Positions 8,482 to 18,106 are shown, numbered from the stretch's first letter. The stretch: 32,449 nucleotides of DNA from Saprospiraceae bacterium (GCA_013002625.1 JABDJE010000286.1:1-32449); one strand, 5' to 3'. Translations and numbers: made by a program. The notes: generated by a model not told the origin, from the letters alone.

Positions 8482-11400
8482 ATGAAAAATATTTATTCAC
8501 AAATCCTAGCTGTAGTATGTTTCGTACTATGCGTGGTTGGTTCACAATCACTCAACGCACAGGCTGCTACAGTAACCTACACGTCAGGTATTTTCGATGG
8601 TGAAAATGGCTGGCAGTTAGTGGATGTAACGACCAATACGCTTACTGCTGCATGTTATGCGACAGGAGATACTGGTGGCTCTATGCAAGTTGCTCCACTT
8701 ATTCCAGGAAATACTTACGAGTTGAGAGCTTGGGAATCATTCGGTGATAACTGGAATGGTGCCACATTAGCGCTTACAGCTAACGGTGGTATTTCTTATG
8801 GTCCAGACGGCAACCCGGGCAATGCTGATGGTAATGGTACAATCGGTTGTGGCTCTGTAGCTCCAAACGGTGCATTAGCATTCAGCTTCGTTGCACAGGC
8901 ACCTCCTTGTGAGATGACTTGTGCGCCGGATATCACAGTAAGCACCGCACCTGGTGTATGTGAGTCTGCTCCGATTACATTGGCTGGTCCTACATTCGAT
9001 CCTGCAGGATGTAATGTAGGTGTACCAGGTGACTTCACTGAAGTTTGTGGTCCAACAACTCCATTGAATTTCAACGCTTTTGGATTAATTCAAACACAGT
9101 TTGATATTCCTGGTGTTGCACCTTTGAACCCTGCAATTACTTGTGTTTCTGAAATTTGCGTTGATGTATTAATGGTCGCAGATATCGGAGGTACTGGTTT
9201 TGAGCAGACTAACATCTTAGGTGAAGATGGTGTAACTGTTCTCGGACAAAATGGTACAAGTGCTGGTGACTGTAACCCAATGGGTGGTACTTCAACTGTA
9301 TGTATGTCAGTTGCAAACTACGATGCATGGGCTGCTGACGGTACTTTATCTTTATTTGTTGCTACAGATGCTGATATTGATAACATCTGTATTACTTCTA
9401 CTATTGAAGGTTGTGTTCAGATTCCTGGTTCTTGCCAAGATTACCTGAATGACTACAATGGTATGAGCGACGTAATGAATGCTGTATTCCCTCAGGGAAC
9501 TACAACAATTACATATTCATCTACTGCTTCTGGAACTGGTGATCCTATCCAATGTCAGACGAACGTAACTGTTCTTGATATGGAAGGACCAACAATCAAC
9601 TGTCCTGGCGATGCAACTTACAACCTACAAGGTGGTGAGTGTGCTGAGATCTTGACTTTTGATGTTTCAGCTTCGGATAACTGTCCAGCTGCTTCATTTG
9701 CAGTTAACGGACCTTTCTGTGATCCATGTGCTGATCCAACGGGTGGTTCTGCTTTGGCTTGTTCTGCAGGTCCTAACAGTATTATTCAAGGGATTGACCT
9801 AAGTGGTATTACGGGAACTAACTTCCTAAGCGGTGTTTGTTTCAATCAGGAAACATTCGGTACAACAACTGCACTTACAGTTAATATATACTGTGACGAA
9901 GGTAGTGTACCTTTCCAAGGTGGCCCTCAGGCTCCTATATATAGCGAAGACTTTACATTAAGCAATGCCAATAATGGTTCTTGCGTATGTCTAGACTTCA
10001 CTGGAATGCCAATTCTTCCTTCAAACTGTACAATGGTTTGGGTTGAATTCGTTAATCAGGTTGGTAGATCAGTTCAGACACCTCCAAATTGCGATGGTAA
10101 CAACGCAACAGGTATGAATTCTTATATTTATGCGCCTGCTTGTGGTTTGACTACACCTAGTTTATTCTCTGGTATTGGTTTCATACTTGATGCATCTTAC
10201 CAACTATTACTTCAGTCTACTGGAGTTCCAGTTGAGCAAATTAATGTTGCAGTTCCTCCAGGAGCTACATTAAATGCATTTGAATCAGGTGATGAGTTCC
10301 CTATTGGAACACATTGTTTCGCTTACCAAGCTACAGATGCGACGGGTAACACTGCGACTTGTTCTTGGTGTTATACAGTGAATGAATTCCCTGAAGAAGA
10401 TCAGGTAACTTCAATTGCTTGTAATGACGTTGTTAATGTATCTCTAGATGAAGCTTGTTCAGCTGAAATCGGTGCAGATATGTTCTTAGAAGGTGGTCCT
10501 TACGGTTGTTACGAAACGGATTATGAGGTTTATATCTCAGGATTCAGTGGTGACCAAAATGGTGCTTTCGTTCCACTTGAGTGTGGAACAACATATACTG
10601 TTACTGTAGTTGATGTTGATACAGGAATCAGCTGTTGGGGTGAAATGTTAGCTGAAGATAAATTACCTCCAGTACTTGTTTGTGCTGATGATGTAACATT
10701 GAACTGTCTTCAGTCAACTGATCCAGGTCAGACTGTAATAGGTGTTGCTGGTGTATCTGCACCTCCAAACTCTGCTGTTTGGTCTGACGCGACAACTGGT
10801 TTGGTTTCAAGTCAGTCATTCACTGTTCCTCCAGCAACTACGGGTGCTGTTGTAACCAACGTAACAGTTGATATGCAGTTGAGCCACTCATGGACTGGTG
10901 ATTTGGATATATTCCTAACAGGTCCTGATGGTACAGTTGTACAATTAATAAATAGTCCTTGTGGTGCCAACGATAATATTGACGCTACATTCGATGATAA
11001 CGCAGATAATCCAATTTCTTGTGCTGCTTGTTTCACACCATTTGGTTCGCATGAAACTTGTCAGAGTCCTTATTTGACTTGTGCTACTATTAATAACCAA
11101 AATCAGCCTGCTTCATTCTCAGCTGGTGGTAATGGTTTAGGTGCATTTGCAGGTCAGCCATTAGGTGGAGATTGGACGCTTCAAATATTTGATAACGTAG
11201 GTGGTGACGGTGGATGTCTTGAGACATTTGCTATCAACTTAGAGTGGGCAGTGCCTGCTGCTGGTGCTCCAACAATTGCTAATGCATGCGGTGGTGAGTC
11301 TCTTACGTATTCAGATCAATACTTTGATAATGACTGTGATGGTTCTTTCATTCAAAGAACTTGGACTGCTACAGATGCATGTGGTAATTCAGGATCTTGT

Positions 11401-14400
11401 CTACAGACCATATTTATCACACAGATTGGTGCTGACGGAGAGAACTCTGAGTGGTTCTGGCCAGAAAATCCAATAGACTTAACATGTGGTGCATCTTATA
11501 CACCAGATGATATATATGAGTACTTCAGTTCTCAATATGCGGCTCAGTTCCCTCAGCTTCCTAACTGGATTGCTGATCCTGACTGGTTCGAAGAAGAGAT
11601 CGCTGAGTGGGAATGCAACGTTGACGCCGCTGGTGTTAGAAGAGCTTACCCGTACTTCATTAATTCAAAAGGATTACAACAAAGCTTCTTGGCGAATAAC
11701 TGTAACATGTTATTTACTTATGATGATTTGATCCTTCCAGCTTGTGGTTCTGGTTGTAACGGTAACAATAAAGTTATCAGAACCTGGACTGCTCTTGACT
11801 GGTGTACTGCTGAAACTAGAACAGCTGTACAAGTAATCCACGCTAAGGACAATGAAGCGCCAACATTTGACTTGCCATCTACATTTACTGTAAGTGCTAG
11901 TCCATGGGGTTGTGCTGCTACATTCTACTTACCTGTTCCTGAACATTTACATGATAACTGTTCAGCTGACGTAACATACAGAGTATATGGTAAGCCTGGT
12001 ACAGTTGCTGAAGACGTATCAAGCCCTTACTACGATGCTGCTGCTGGTGCTTGGAGAGTTGATGCTCTTCCTAAGGACGGTAGCCCTCACGAATATATCT
12101 ATGAGGCATCTGATTGCTGTGGTAACCTTTCTACTTCTTCACTATTTGTGACAGTTGTTGATGGTTCTGCTCCAATTGCAGTTGCTAAACAAAATATTGT
12201 TATTAGTTTGACTAGCTCTCCAACAGATCCAAATGGTGGATTAGCTAAGTTATTTGCACACAGTGTTGACAATGGTTCTCACGACGGTGACTGTGGTCCT
12301 GTAAGAATTGCGGTTAGAAGAACTGACGATGAGTCTTGTAACAACCTAGGTGTTGATGGCCATAATAACAATAGCACATTCTTCAACTTTAACAACTTAC
12401 CTAACAGTTCTCAGCCTGATCTACATGACAGAGATGATACTGATGAAGGTGAATACGTTAAGTTCTGCTGTGCTGACCTGACTGGTCCAAATGCTGTTGA
12501 TGAAGATGGTGACGGAGTTCCTGATTATGCACTTATTGATGTTGAGTTAGGTGTATGGGATGATGCAAACATGGACGGAACGCCAGGTACCGTTGGTGAC
12601 TTATTTGGCTTGACTTGGGCTACGGTTCGAGTAGAAGCAAAATTACAGCCTCAATTGATATGTCCTCCAAAAGCAATGATTACTTGTGATATGGATGAAA
12701 ATGACGATTTCGTCATTGATAATATGCTAGGAAGAGCTTCTGCAAGTTCAACTTGTGGTGCACTACCTGTAACGTATGAAGATATTTGTGGATTAGATCT
12801 TAACCAGGATGGTGAAGTTGCTAACTTCGTACTTGGTAAAAATGAGACGTTCTTCGTGAATGAGTCTGGTTATATGTGGGATATAAACGGTGATGGTTTC
12901 ATCGCTTCCTACACTGCTAGAGAAGGTGATAGAGTTGTAGAAGATCTATTTAACAAAGCTTGTCACTATGGACCATTGATGAGAGTTTGGTCTATCGAAG
13001 GAACTAATGTTAGCTGCACGCAGATTATTATTATCAGCGAGCCAACTACATTATTCGATGGAGATACTCAAATTGACTGGCCATATTCTAAGAATGAATT
13101 CATTAACCTTGTAGATAACGATGGTAGAGCTGATTGTAATGGTGACGGTATATCAAATGACGTAAGCTCATCTGATATTACATTGTTCCCAGACAACAAC
13201 AACCCTACTTACGCTGAGGTTAAAATGGACTGTATTGATGCACTTTGTGAGGAGCCAGCATGGGTTGAAGCTAACTGTGCTTTAATTGGTTGGACTCTTG
13301 ATAGCGACACATTCTACTTTGAAGGTGATGCTTGTAGAAAGATCATTAATACATACACTGTTATTGACTGGTGTCAGTATGACGTTAACGATCCATTCTC
13401 TGGAGGTATCTGGACTTGGACTGTTATCGGTAAACTGGTTGATCCATTTGCTCCTGAAGTAACTGCTGATGACGATATGTTCGAAGCTGTACCAGGTGTT
13501 GGTGGTTCTGGAACTGGAATTAACGAAGCACCATGTGTTGGTGTTGGTATTCAAATGTCTGCTACTGCTACTGATAAAGTAGTTGATGCTGATGGTGATA
13601 CATTGTTTAATGCTTGTCCTTCACAATGGATCAAGTGGAATGTATACCTTGATATCAACAATGACTGGACATATGAAAGAGAGTGGAGTTCATTCGTACA
13701 AGAAGATAGAAACACTTCAACTGATCCACTTTGGTCAGAGGATAATGCTGCTGATAACATCGCAGTATACGGATATCCAATTCCTGACGTAAGAGTTGGT
13801 AACAGAGGTGGTGTTGATAACGCATCAGATTTGGCAACTGAGCCAGGTTTCGAATACACAATTAACATTCCTGATCAAATTCCTGCAGACTGTGGTGAAA
13901 CTCAGCACAGAGTTGTATGGAAAGCTTATGATGGATGTGGTAACGTAACTTCTGTTACAAGCTACTTCACAGTTCAGGATAAAAAAGCTCCAACGCCTTA
14001 CTGTATCAACTTAAGCACTGCGCTTATGGCTGATCCTGATGGTGAAACTGGTCCACTTGAGGCTATGGTTGAACTTTGGGCAATTGACTTCGATGCTGGT
14101 AGCTTCGATAACTGTACTGAGTACGAAAACTTAAGATTCACATTTACGGACACGCCTCCACAGGATGATCCTAACTACAATGCTGATCTTAATTCTTCAG
14201 CTCAAGTATTTACTTGTGAGGACCTTAATGGCGCAAGTCCTGCGTTCCTTACTCTTCCAATCTATGTTTGGGATGAGTGTGGTAACTATGACTTCTGCTT
14301 GGTTAACTTAAGACTTGTAGACAACCAAGGTGGTTGTGGAATCGACTCTTCAGGATCTATGATCGCTGGTTTGATCGAGACACCATTTGGTTCTTCAGTT

Positions 14401-15567
14401 GAAAACGTTGAGGTAATGAATGTAGTTTCTATTCCAGACCTTAACGAAATGAACATGACTGATAACACTGGTAACTACATGTTCGATAACCAAATTAATG
14501 ATCTTAACTATGAGCTTACGGCTTCTAAGAATGATGATTACTTGAACGGTGTAAGTACACTTGACTTACTATTGATTCAAAGACACATTTTAGGAATCGA
14601 GCAATTAGACGATCCTTATAAGTTTATCGCTGCTGACGTTAACAACGATAACGAGATTACAGCTGTTGACTTAATTGAATTGAGAAAACTTATCTTAGGA
14701 ATCTACAATGAGTTACCAAACAATGGTAGCTGGAGATTCGCTGATGCTAATCAAGTATTAGATATCAACGATCCATGGAACCTAGATGAGACACTTCAAA
14801 TCAACGGTTTGAACACTAACATGATGCACGAAGATTTCGTAGGTATCAAGATTGGTGACGTAAACGAGAGTGTAACTTCTAACTCTAGCGCTACTTCTAC
14901 TGAAGACAGATCTTCTGCTTCAATCACTGTTAACTACACTGATAGAGAAGTTGCTGCTGGTGAATTAGTTGAGCTTACAGTTTCTGGTTCAGCATTAGCT
15001 GATCTTTACGGATACCAGTTCACTATGAACACTGCAGGTCTAGAGCTAGTTAGCGTACAAGCAGGTGCTGTAGATGTTACTGATGAGAACTTTGCTTCTC
15101 TAGGTAATGTTGTAACATCATCTTGGAATACTACTACTCCAGTAACTACTGATGAGGCATTATTTACAATGACATTCAAGTCAGCTACTTCTGGTAAGCT
15201 ATCTGATATCATTGCAATAAACAGCAACATCACTAAAGCTGAGGCTTATGTAGGTTCTGACTTGTCAATCGTTGACATCGATGTAGAAAATACTTCTGGA
15301 AGTGCAGACTTTGTATTGCATCAGAACGAACCTAACCCATTCACTGCAACAACAGTAATTGGTTTCGTTATGCCTGAGGCAGCAGATGCTACATTTACAG
15401 TATACGATGTAACTGGAAAAGTAATTACTGTTCTTAACGGTAACTACGCTAAAGGTTACAATGAAATAGAATTGAGTAAATCCGATTTAGGTGCTGCTGG
15501 TGTACTTTACTATCAGTTAGATAGTGGTGACTTCACAGCTACGAAGAAGATGATTATAATCGAATAG
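8482..15567 (+). CDS. 2361-aa HYR-type giant surface protein with P/Homo B, dockerin-like and cohesin-like domains, T9SS type A
   Basis: Signal peptide 1-27 (ends SLNAQA). Next are a GDNWNG-type beta-sandwich (28-138) and two HYR-like units (about 143-374 and 374-635), each interrupted by an inserted beta-sandwich. A SCWG module spans 644-728 (CNDVVNVSL to EDKLPP). A P/Homo B domain lies at about 766-921 (LSHSWTGDLDIFLTGPDGT, GGDWTLQIFDNVGGDGG). Further modules: RTWTATDACGN (about 955), TALDWC, SPWGC (about 1135), KQNIVISL (about 1232), FCC (about 1328), DADGDG-type loops, VIDWCQYD (about 1626), YC/LM/ELWA (about 1837), dockerin-like pair (about 2015-2085; DVNNDNEITAVD intact), cohesin-like domain (2145-2269) and type A CTD (2275-2361, NEPNPF, ending KKMIIIE). 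Probably a major surface or extracellular matrix protein. By hand count 31 of 32 Arg codons are AGA, suggesting very high expression. Ligands are unknown. Confidence 0.9.
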   Translation: MKNIYSQILAVVCFVLCVVGSQSLNAQAATVTYTSGIFDGENGWQLVDVTTNTLTAACYATGDTGGSMQVAPLIPGNTYELRAWESFGDNWNGATLALTANGGISYGPDGNPGNADGNGTIGCGSVAPNGALAFSFVAQAPPCEMTCAPDITVSTAPGVCESAPITLAGPTFDPAGCNVGVPGDFTEVCGPTTPLNFNAFGLIQTQFDIPGVAPLNPAITCVSEICVDVLMVADIGGTGFEQTNILGEDGVTVLGQNGTSAGDCNPMGGTSTVCMSVANYDAWAADGTLSLFVATDADIDNICITSTIEGCVQIPGSCQDYLNDYNGMSDVMNAVFPQGTTTITYSSTASGTGDPIQCQTNVTVLDMEGPTINCPGDATYNLQGGECAEILTFDVSASDNCPAASFAVNGPFCDPCADPTGGSALACSAGPNSIIQGIDLSGITGTNFLSGVCFNQETFGTTTALTVNIYCDEGSVPFQGGPQAPIYSEDFTLSNANNGSCVCLDFTGMPILPSNCTMVWVEFVNQVGRSVQTPPNCDGNNATGMNSYIYAPACGLTTPSLFSGIGFILDASYQLLLQSTGVPVEQINVAVPPGATLNAFESGDEFPIGTHCFAYQATDATGNTATCSWCYTVNEFPEEDQVTSIACNDVVNVSLDEACSAEIGADMFLEGGPYGCYETDYEVYISGFSGDQNGAFVPLECGTTYTVTVVDVDTGISCWGEMLAEDKLPPVLVCADDVTLNCLQSTDPGQTVIGVAGVSAPPNSAVWSDATTGLVSSQSFTVPPATTGAVVTNVTVDMQLSHSWTGDLDIFLTGPDGTVVQLINSPCGANDNIDATFDDNADNPISCAACFTPFGSHETCQSPYLTCATINNQNQPASFSAGGNGLGAFAGQPLGGDWTLQIFDNVGGDGGCLETFAINLEWAVPAAGAPTIANACGGESLTYSDQYFDNDCDGSFIQRTWTATDACGNSGSCLQTIFITQIGADGENSEWFWPENPIDLTCGASYTPDDIYEYFSSQYAAQFPQLPNWIADPDWFEEEIAEWECNVDAAGVRRAYPYFINSKGLQQSFLANNCNMLFTYDDLILPACGSGCNGNNKVIRTWTALDWCTAETRTAVQVIHAKDNEAPTFDLPSTFTVSASPWGCAATFYLPVPEHLHDNCSADVTYRVYGKPGTVAEDVSSPYYDAAAGAWRVDALPKDGSPHEYIYEASDCCGNLSTSSLFVTVVDGSAPIAVAKQNIVISLTSSPTDPNGGLAKLFAHSVDNGSHDGDCGPVRIAVRRTDDESCNNLGVDGHNNNSTFFNFNNLPNSSQPDLHDRDDTDEGEYVKFCCADLTGPNAVDEDGDGVPDYALIDVELGVWDDANMDGTPGTVGDLFGLTWATVRVEAKLQPQLICPPKAMITCDMDENDDFVIDNMLGRASASSTCGALPVTYEDICGLDLNQDGEVANFVLGKNETFFVNESGYMWDINGDGFIASYTAREGDRVVEDLFNKACHYGPLMRVWSIEGTNVSCTQIIIISEPTTLFDGDTQIDWPYSKNEFINLVDNDGRADCNGDGISNDVSSSDITLFPDNNNPTYAEVKMDCIDALCEEPAWVEANCALIGWTLDSDTFYFEGDACRKIINTYTVIDWCQYDVNDPFSGGIWTWTVIGKLVDPFAPEVTADDDMFEAVPGVGGSGTGINEAPCVGVGIQMSATATDKVVDADGDTLFNACPSQWIKWNVYLDINNDWTYEREWSSFVQEDRNTSTDPLWSEDNAADNIAVYGYPIPDVRVGNRGGVDNASDLATEPGFEYTINIPDQIPADCGETQHRVVWKAYDGCGNVTSVTSYFTVQDKKAPTPYCINLSTALMADPDGETGPLEAMVELWAIDFDAGSFDNCTEYENLRFTFTDTPPQDDPNYNADLNSSAQVFTCEDLNGASPAFLTLPIYVWDECGNYDFCLVNLRLVDNQGGCGIDSSGSMIAGLIETPFGSSVENVEVMNVVSIPDLNEMNMTDNTGNYMFDNQINDLNYELTASKNDDYLNGVSTLDLLLIQRHILGIEQLDDPYKFIAADVNNDNEITAVDLIELRKLILGIYNELPNNGSWRFADANQVLDINDPWNLDETLQINGLNTNMMHEDFVGIKIGDVNESVTSNSSATSTEDRSSASITVNYTDREVAAGELVELTVSGSALADLYGYQFTMNTAGLELVSVQAGAVDVTDENFASLGNVVTSSWNTTTPVTTDEALFTMTFKSATSGKLSDIIAINSNITKAEAYVGSDLSIVDIDVENTSGSADFVLHQNEPNPFTATTVIGFVMPEAADATFTVYDVTGKVITVLNGNYAKGYNEIELSKSDLGAAGVLYYQLDSGDFTATKKMIIIE

Positions 15568-15595
15568 TACTAGAATAAAATCGGTTTTTGGGATG

Positions 15596-15632
15596 GCCTC
15601 TCTTCATTAATTTGAAGGGGGGCTTTTTTTTT
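15596..15632 (+). terminator. Rho-independent terminator after the 2361-aa gene
   Basis: GCCTCTCTTC and GAAGGGGGGC form a 10-bp stem with two G-U pairs around ATTAATTT, followed by nine T. It is preceded by GTTTTTGGGATGG, which recurs before the terminator at 22689. Confidence 0.9.
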
Positions 15633-15666
15633 AGATAAGCCGAATATTGTATATTAATTTTAAACG

Positions 15667-17925
15667 ATGAATAAGTATTTAGTTATCATAATTGTATTTA
15701 CGCTTTCAATATTCTCATGCACCAATGAGCCGAGCGTAAATAATCCAGGATTAGTTGAAAGTTCTAGCAGCACTTCTGATATGGAGACATCGAGAATGAA
15801 GTCTGAATTACTTCAACTGGCTAATGACAGGAGTAATATTAATATTTGGCATCTTAACAAAGAACGAGCAATACAGTATGACAATACTTGGCCTCAGCTA
15901 CAAGATCCTGGTCAAAGGATTACACTTATGTTTAAATCAAGTATGGATTGGTTAAATGCCGGTGATTATGAAAAATCAATTCAGCGCTTAAACTCTATTT
16001 TCAATTATATCAGTGACAATAAAGTAAATCTAGATAGACAAGCATTAAATCAAGCTAAAGAGCTATTGGGGATTAGTTATTTGAGAAAAGCTGAAGTAGA
16101 GAATTGTATAAGGTATCATAATGCTTATTCATGCATTTTTCCGATCAGCCAAGAAGGACAACACATTGTAAAAGACGGAGCGACACAAGCACGGATTATA
16201 TTTGAGGAATTATTGAATAGTAATCCTGACAATGATCAATATAAGTGGCTTCTAAATATTTGCCATATGACTTTAGGGACTTATCCTGATGGTGTGCAAA
16301 AGAAGTATTTGGTTTCTCCTGAAGTGTTAAGATCAGATATTAAATTTCCAAAATTTTTCGATATAGCCAGTGGCTTAGGTGTAGGCATTAATGATATCTC
16401 AGGTAGTGTTGTAATCGATGACTTCAATAATGACTATTACTATGATATTTTGATTAGTTCATACGGACTTAATGATCAATTGTACTATTATGAAAGCGAT
16501 GGTGAATCCGGCTTAGTTGATAAAACAGAGGATGCAAATCTAAAGGGTATGTTCAGTGGGCTGAATATGGTTCAGGCGGATTATAATAATGATGGGTATT
16601 TAGATGTCCTTGTATTAAGGGGTGCATGGCTTGGACAATATGGCACACACCCTAATTCGCTTTTACGTAATAACGGGGATGGCAGTTTTAGTGATGTTAC
16701 GCGTTCTTCAGGGCTCTATTCGTTGTTACCAACTCAAACAGCAACCTGGGCTGATTTCAATAATGATGGATGGATAGATTTATTTATTGCAAATGAGAGT
16801 TCACCCAGATTGCAGACTCAATGTCAACTCTTTTATAATAACCAGGATGGGACCTTCGCAGAAGTTGGCATCAGCAAAGGTGTTAATGTCAGTGCTTTTA
16901 TTAAAGGTTGTACCTCTTCTGATTACGATAATGATGGAGATGTCGACATATATTTATCTCTCATAACTGGCAATAATATTCTATTTCAAAATCAAGGCGC
17001 TCAAGGTGATTTTATATTTAAGAATGTGGCTCAAATAGCAGGCGTTGAATCGCCAGTAAAGAGCTTTCCTTGCTGGTTTTTTGATGTAAACCAGGATGGG
17101 TGGCAAGATTTATTTGTAAGTGGGTTTGATTTTACCCAATTTCAAACAGCAGCTGGTGAGGTATGTAAAGACTTTCTTGGTAAACCTGTAACAGCGGAAA
17201 AGCCATCACTTTTTATAAATAGCCAAGACGGTACTTTTAAAGAGGAATCAGAGTCTTATGATGTAAATGATGTTTTGTTCACAATGGGGTGTAACTACGG
17301 TGATCTTAATAATGATGGATTTCCTGACTTCTATGCTGCGACAGGTACACCAGATTTTAGAGCGCTTATTCCTAATAAAATGTATCTAAATCAAAAGTCA
17401 AAATTCGCTGATGTAACAACCAGTGGCGGATTTGGCCATTTGCAAAAAGGCCACGGTGTAGCTTTTGCTGATATCGACATGGATGGTGATCAAGATGTCT
17501 ATAATGTTCTTGGTGGCTCATACGATGGAGACAACTTTATGAATACATTATACGATAATCCTGGGGTCGGGGATAATGATTGGGTTAAATTGAAGCTTGT
17601 CGGAACAAATTCAAATCGAGCTGCAATTGGTGCCCAGGTTACGACACAGGTTGTAGATGTTAATGGACAGACTAGGACTTATTATAATGTTGTTAGTTCA
17701 GGTGGGAGTTTTGGCGCTAATCCACTTACAATCGAGCAAGGATTAGGAAAAGTTGAACGCATCGTTAATGTACGTGTTATCTGGCCGGGAAGCCAAGCAG
17801 TTAGTAATTACAAGAATTTAAAACCAGGCATTTTGTATTTATTAAAAGAGGATAAGCAAGATGCTGAACGCATAGAGGCACCTCCAATTAAATGGAATCT
17901 ATCTGGTCATCACCATAGGCATTAA
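15667..17925 (+). CDS. Lipoprotein with TPR-like region, FG-GAP/VCBS propeller and ASPIC/UnbV domain (CRTAC1-like)
   Basis: The N-terminus MNKYLVIIIVFTLSIFSC is a lipoprotein signal with Cys at residue 18, so it should be membrane-anchored. Residues about 40-220 are helical and TPR-like (MDWLNAGDYEKSIQRLNSIF, ARIIFEELLNSNPDN). From about 235, Ca-binding FG-GAP loops recur: DFNNDYYYD (degenerate), DYNNDGYLD, DFNNDGWID, DYDNDGDVD, DVNQDGWQD, DLNNDGFPD and DIDMDGDQD. That is seven loops, which fits a seven-bladed beta-propeller. Residues about 635-725 match ASPIC/UnbV: WVKLKLVGTNSNRAAIGAQV, SSGGSFGANPL, VNVRVIWPGS. The tail is GHHHRH. Such lipoproteins are frequent in Bacteroidota and may bind carbohydrate or protein at the cell surface; a specific role is not established. 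It sits between two giant surface genes behind its own terminator-bounded start. Well-supported family, unknown function. Confidence 0.85.
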   Translation: MNKYLVIIIVFTLSIFSCTNEPSVNNPGLVESSSSTSDMETSRMKSELLQLANDRSNINIWHLNKERAIQYDNTWPQLQDPGQRITLMFKSSMDWLNAGDYEKSIQRLNSIFNYISDNKVNLDRQALNQAKELLGISYLRKAEVENCIRYHNAYSCIFPISQEGQHIVKDGATQARIIFEELLNSNPDNDQYKWLLNICHMTLGTYPDGVQKKYLVSPEVLRSDIKFPKFFDIASGLGVGINDISGSVVIDDFNNDYYYDILISSYGLNDQLYYYESDGESGLVDKTEDANLKGMFSGLNMVQADYNNDGYLDVLVLRGAWLGQYGTHPNSLLRNNGDGSFSDVTRSSGLYSLLPTQTATWADFNNDGWIDLFIANESSPRLQTQCQLFYNNQDGTFAEVGISKGVNVSAFIKGCTSSDYDNDGDVDIYLSLITGNNILFQNQGAQGDFIFKNVAQIAGVESPVKSFPCWFFDVNQDGWQDLFVSGFDFTQFQTAAGEVCKDFLGKPVTAEKPSLFINSQDGTFKEESESYDVNDVLFTMGCNYGDLNNDGFPDFYAATGTPDFRALIPNKMYLNQKSKFADVTTSGGFGHLQKGHGVAFADIDMDGDQDVYNVLGGSYDGDNFMNTLYDNPGVGDNDWVKLKLVGTNSNRAAIGAQVTTQVVDVNGQTRTYYNVVSSGGSFGANPLTIEQGLGKVERIVNVRVIWPGSQAVSNYKNLKPGILYLLKEDKQDAERIEAPPIKWNLSGHHHRH

Positions 17926-17963
17926 AGCTTATATTATATATTTTAATATATATATGTAAAAAA

Positions 17964-17979
17964 TACCCTATTTGGGGTA
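17964..17979 (+). promoter_or_regulatory. Inverted repeat TACCCTATTTGGGGTA upstream of the 1493-aa gene
   Basis: TACCC and GGGTA arms flank 6 bases, ending 22 bases before the TACATTTG element. On the plus strand no T-run follows, so it is a better candidate operator than terminator for the plus-strand genes; on the minus strand it is followed by TTTTTT but no minus-strand gene is nearby. Confidence 0.35.
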
Positions 17980-18001
17980 GTACAACATATTAAATAAATC
18001 C

Positions 18002-18009
18002 TACATTTG
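18002..18009 (+). promoter_or_regulatory. Candidate -7 element TACATTTG
   Basis: Exact TAnnTTTG match. The nearest TTTG upstream (17971) is 27 bases away, somewhat too far for a standard -33 box. The implied leader to the ATG at 18181 is about 165 bases. Confidence 0.4.
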
Positions 18010-18022
18010 TAAGTAGTTAATT

Positions 18023-18106
18023 AGAAGTAAACTATACATTAGATAATTAACTAAACTATCATACCTTCCTAGAACTTAATAGATCCACTTAGAAGAAGTA
18101 AACTAT
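18023..18106 (+). repeat. Direct repeat AGAAGTAAACTAT in the leader of the 1493-aa gene
   Basis: Two exact 13-base copies at 18023-18035 and 18094-18106, 71 bases apart start to start, both downstream of the predicted promoter. They could be a protein or RNA binding site; function unknown. Confidence 0.5.
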
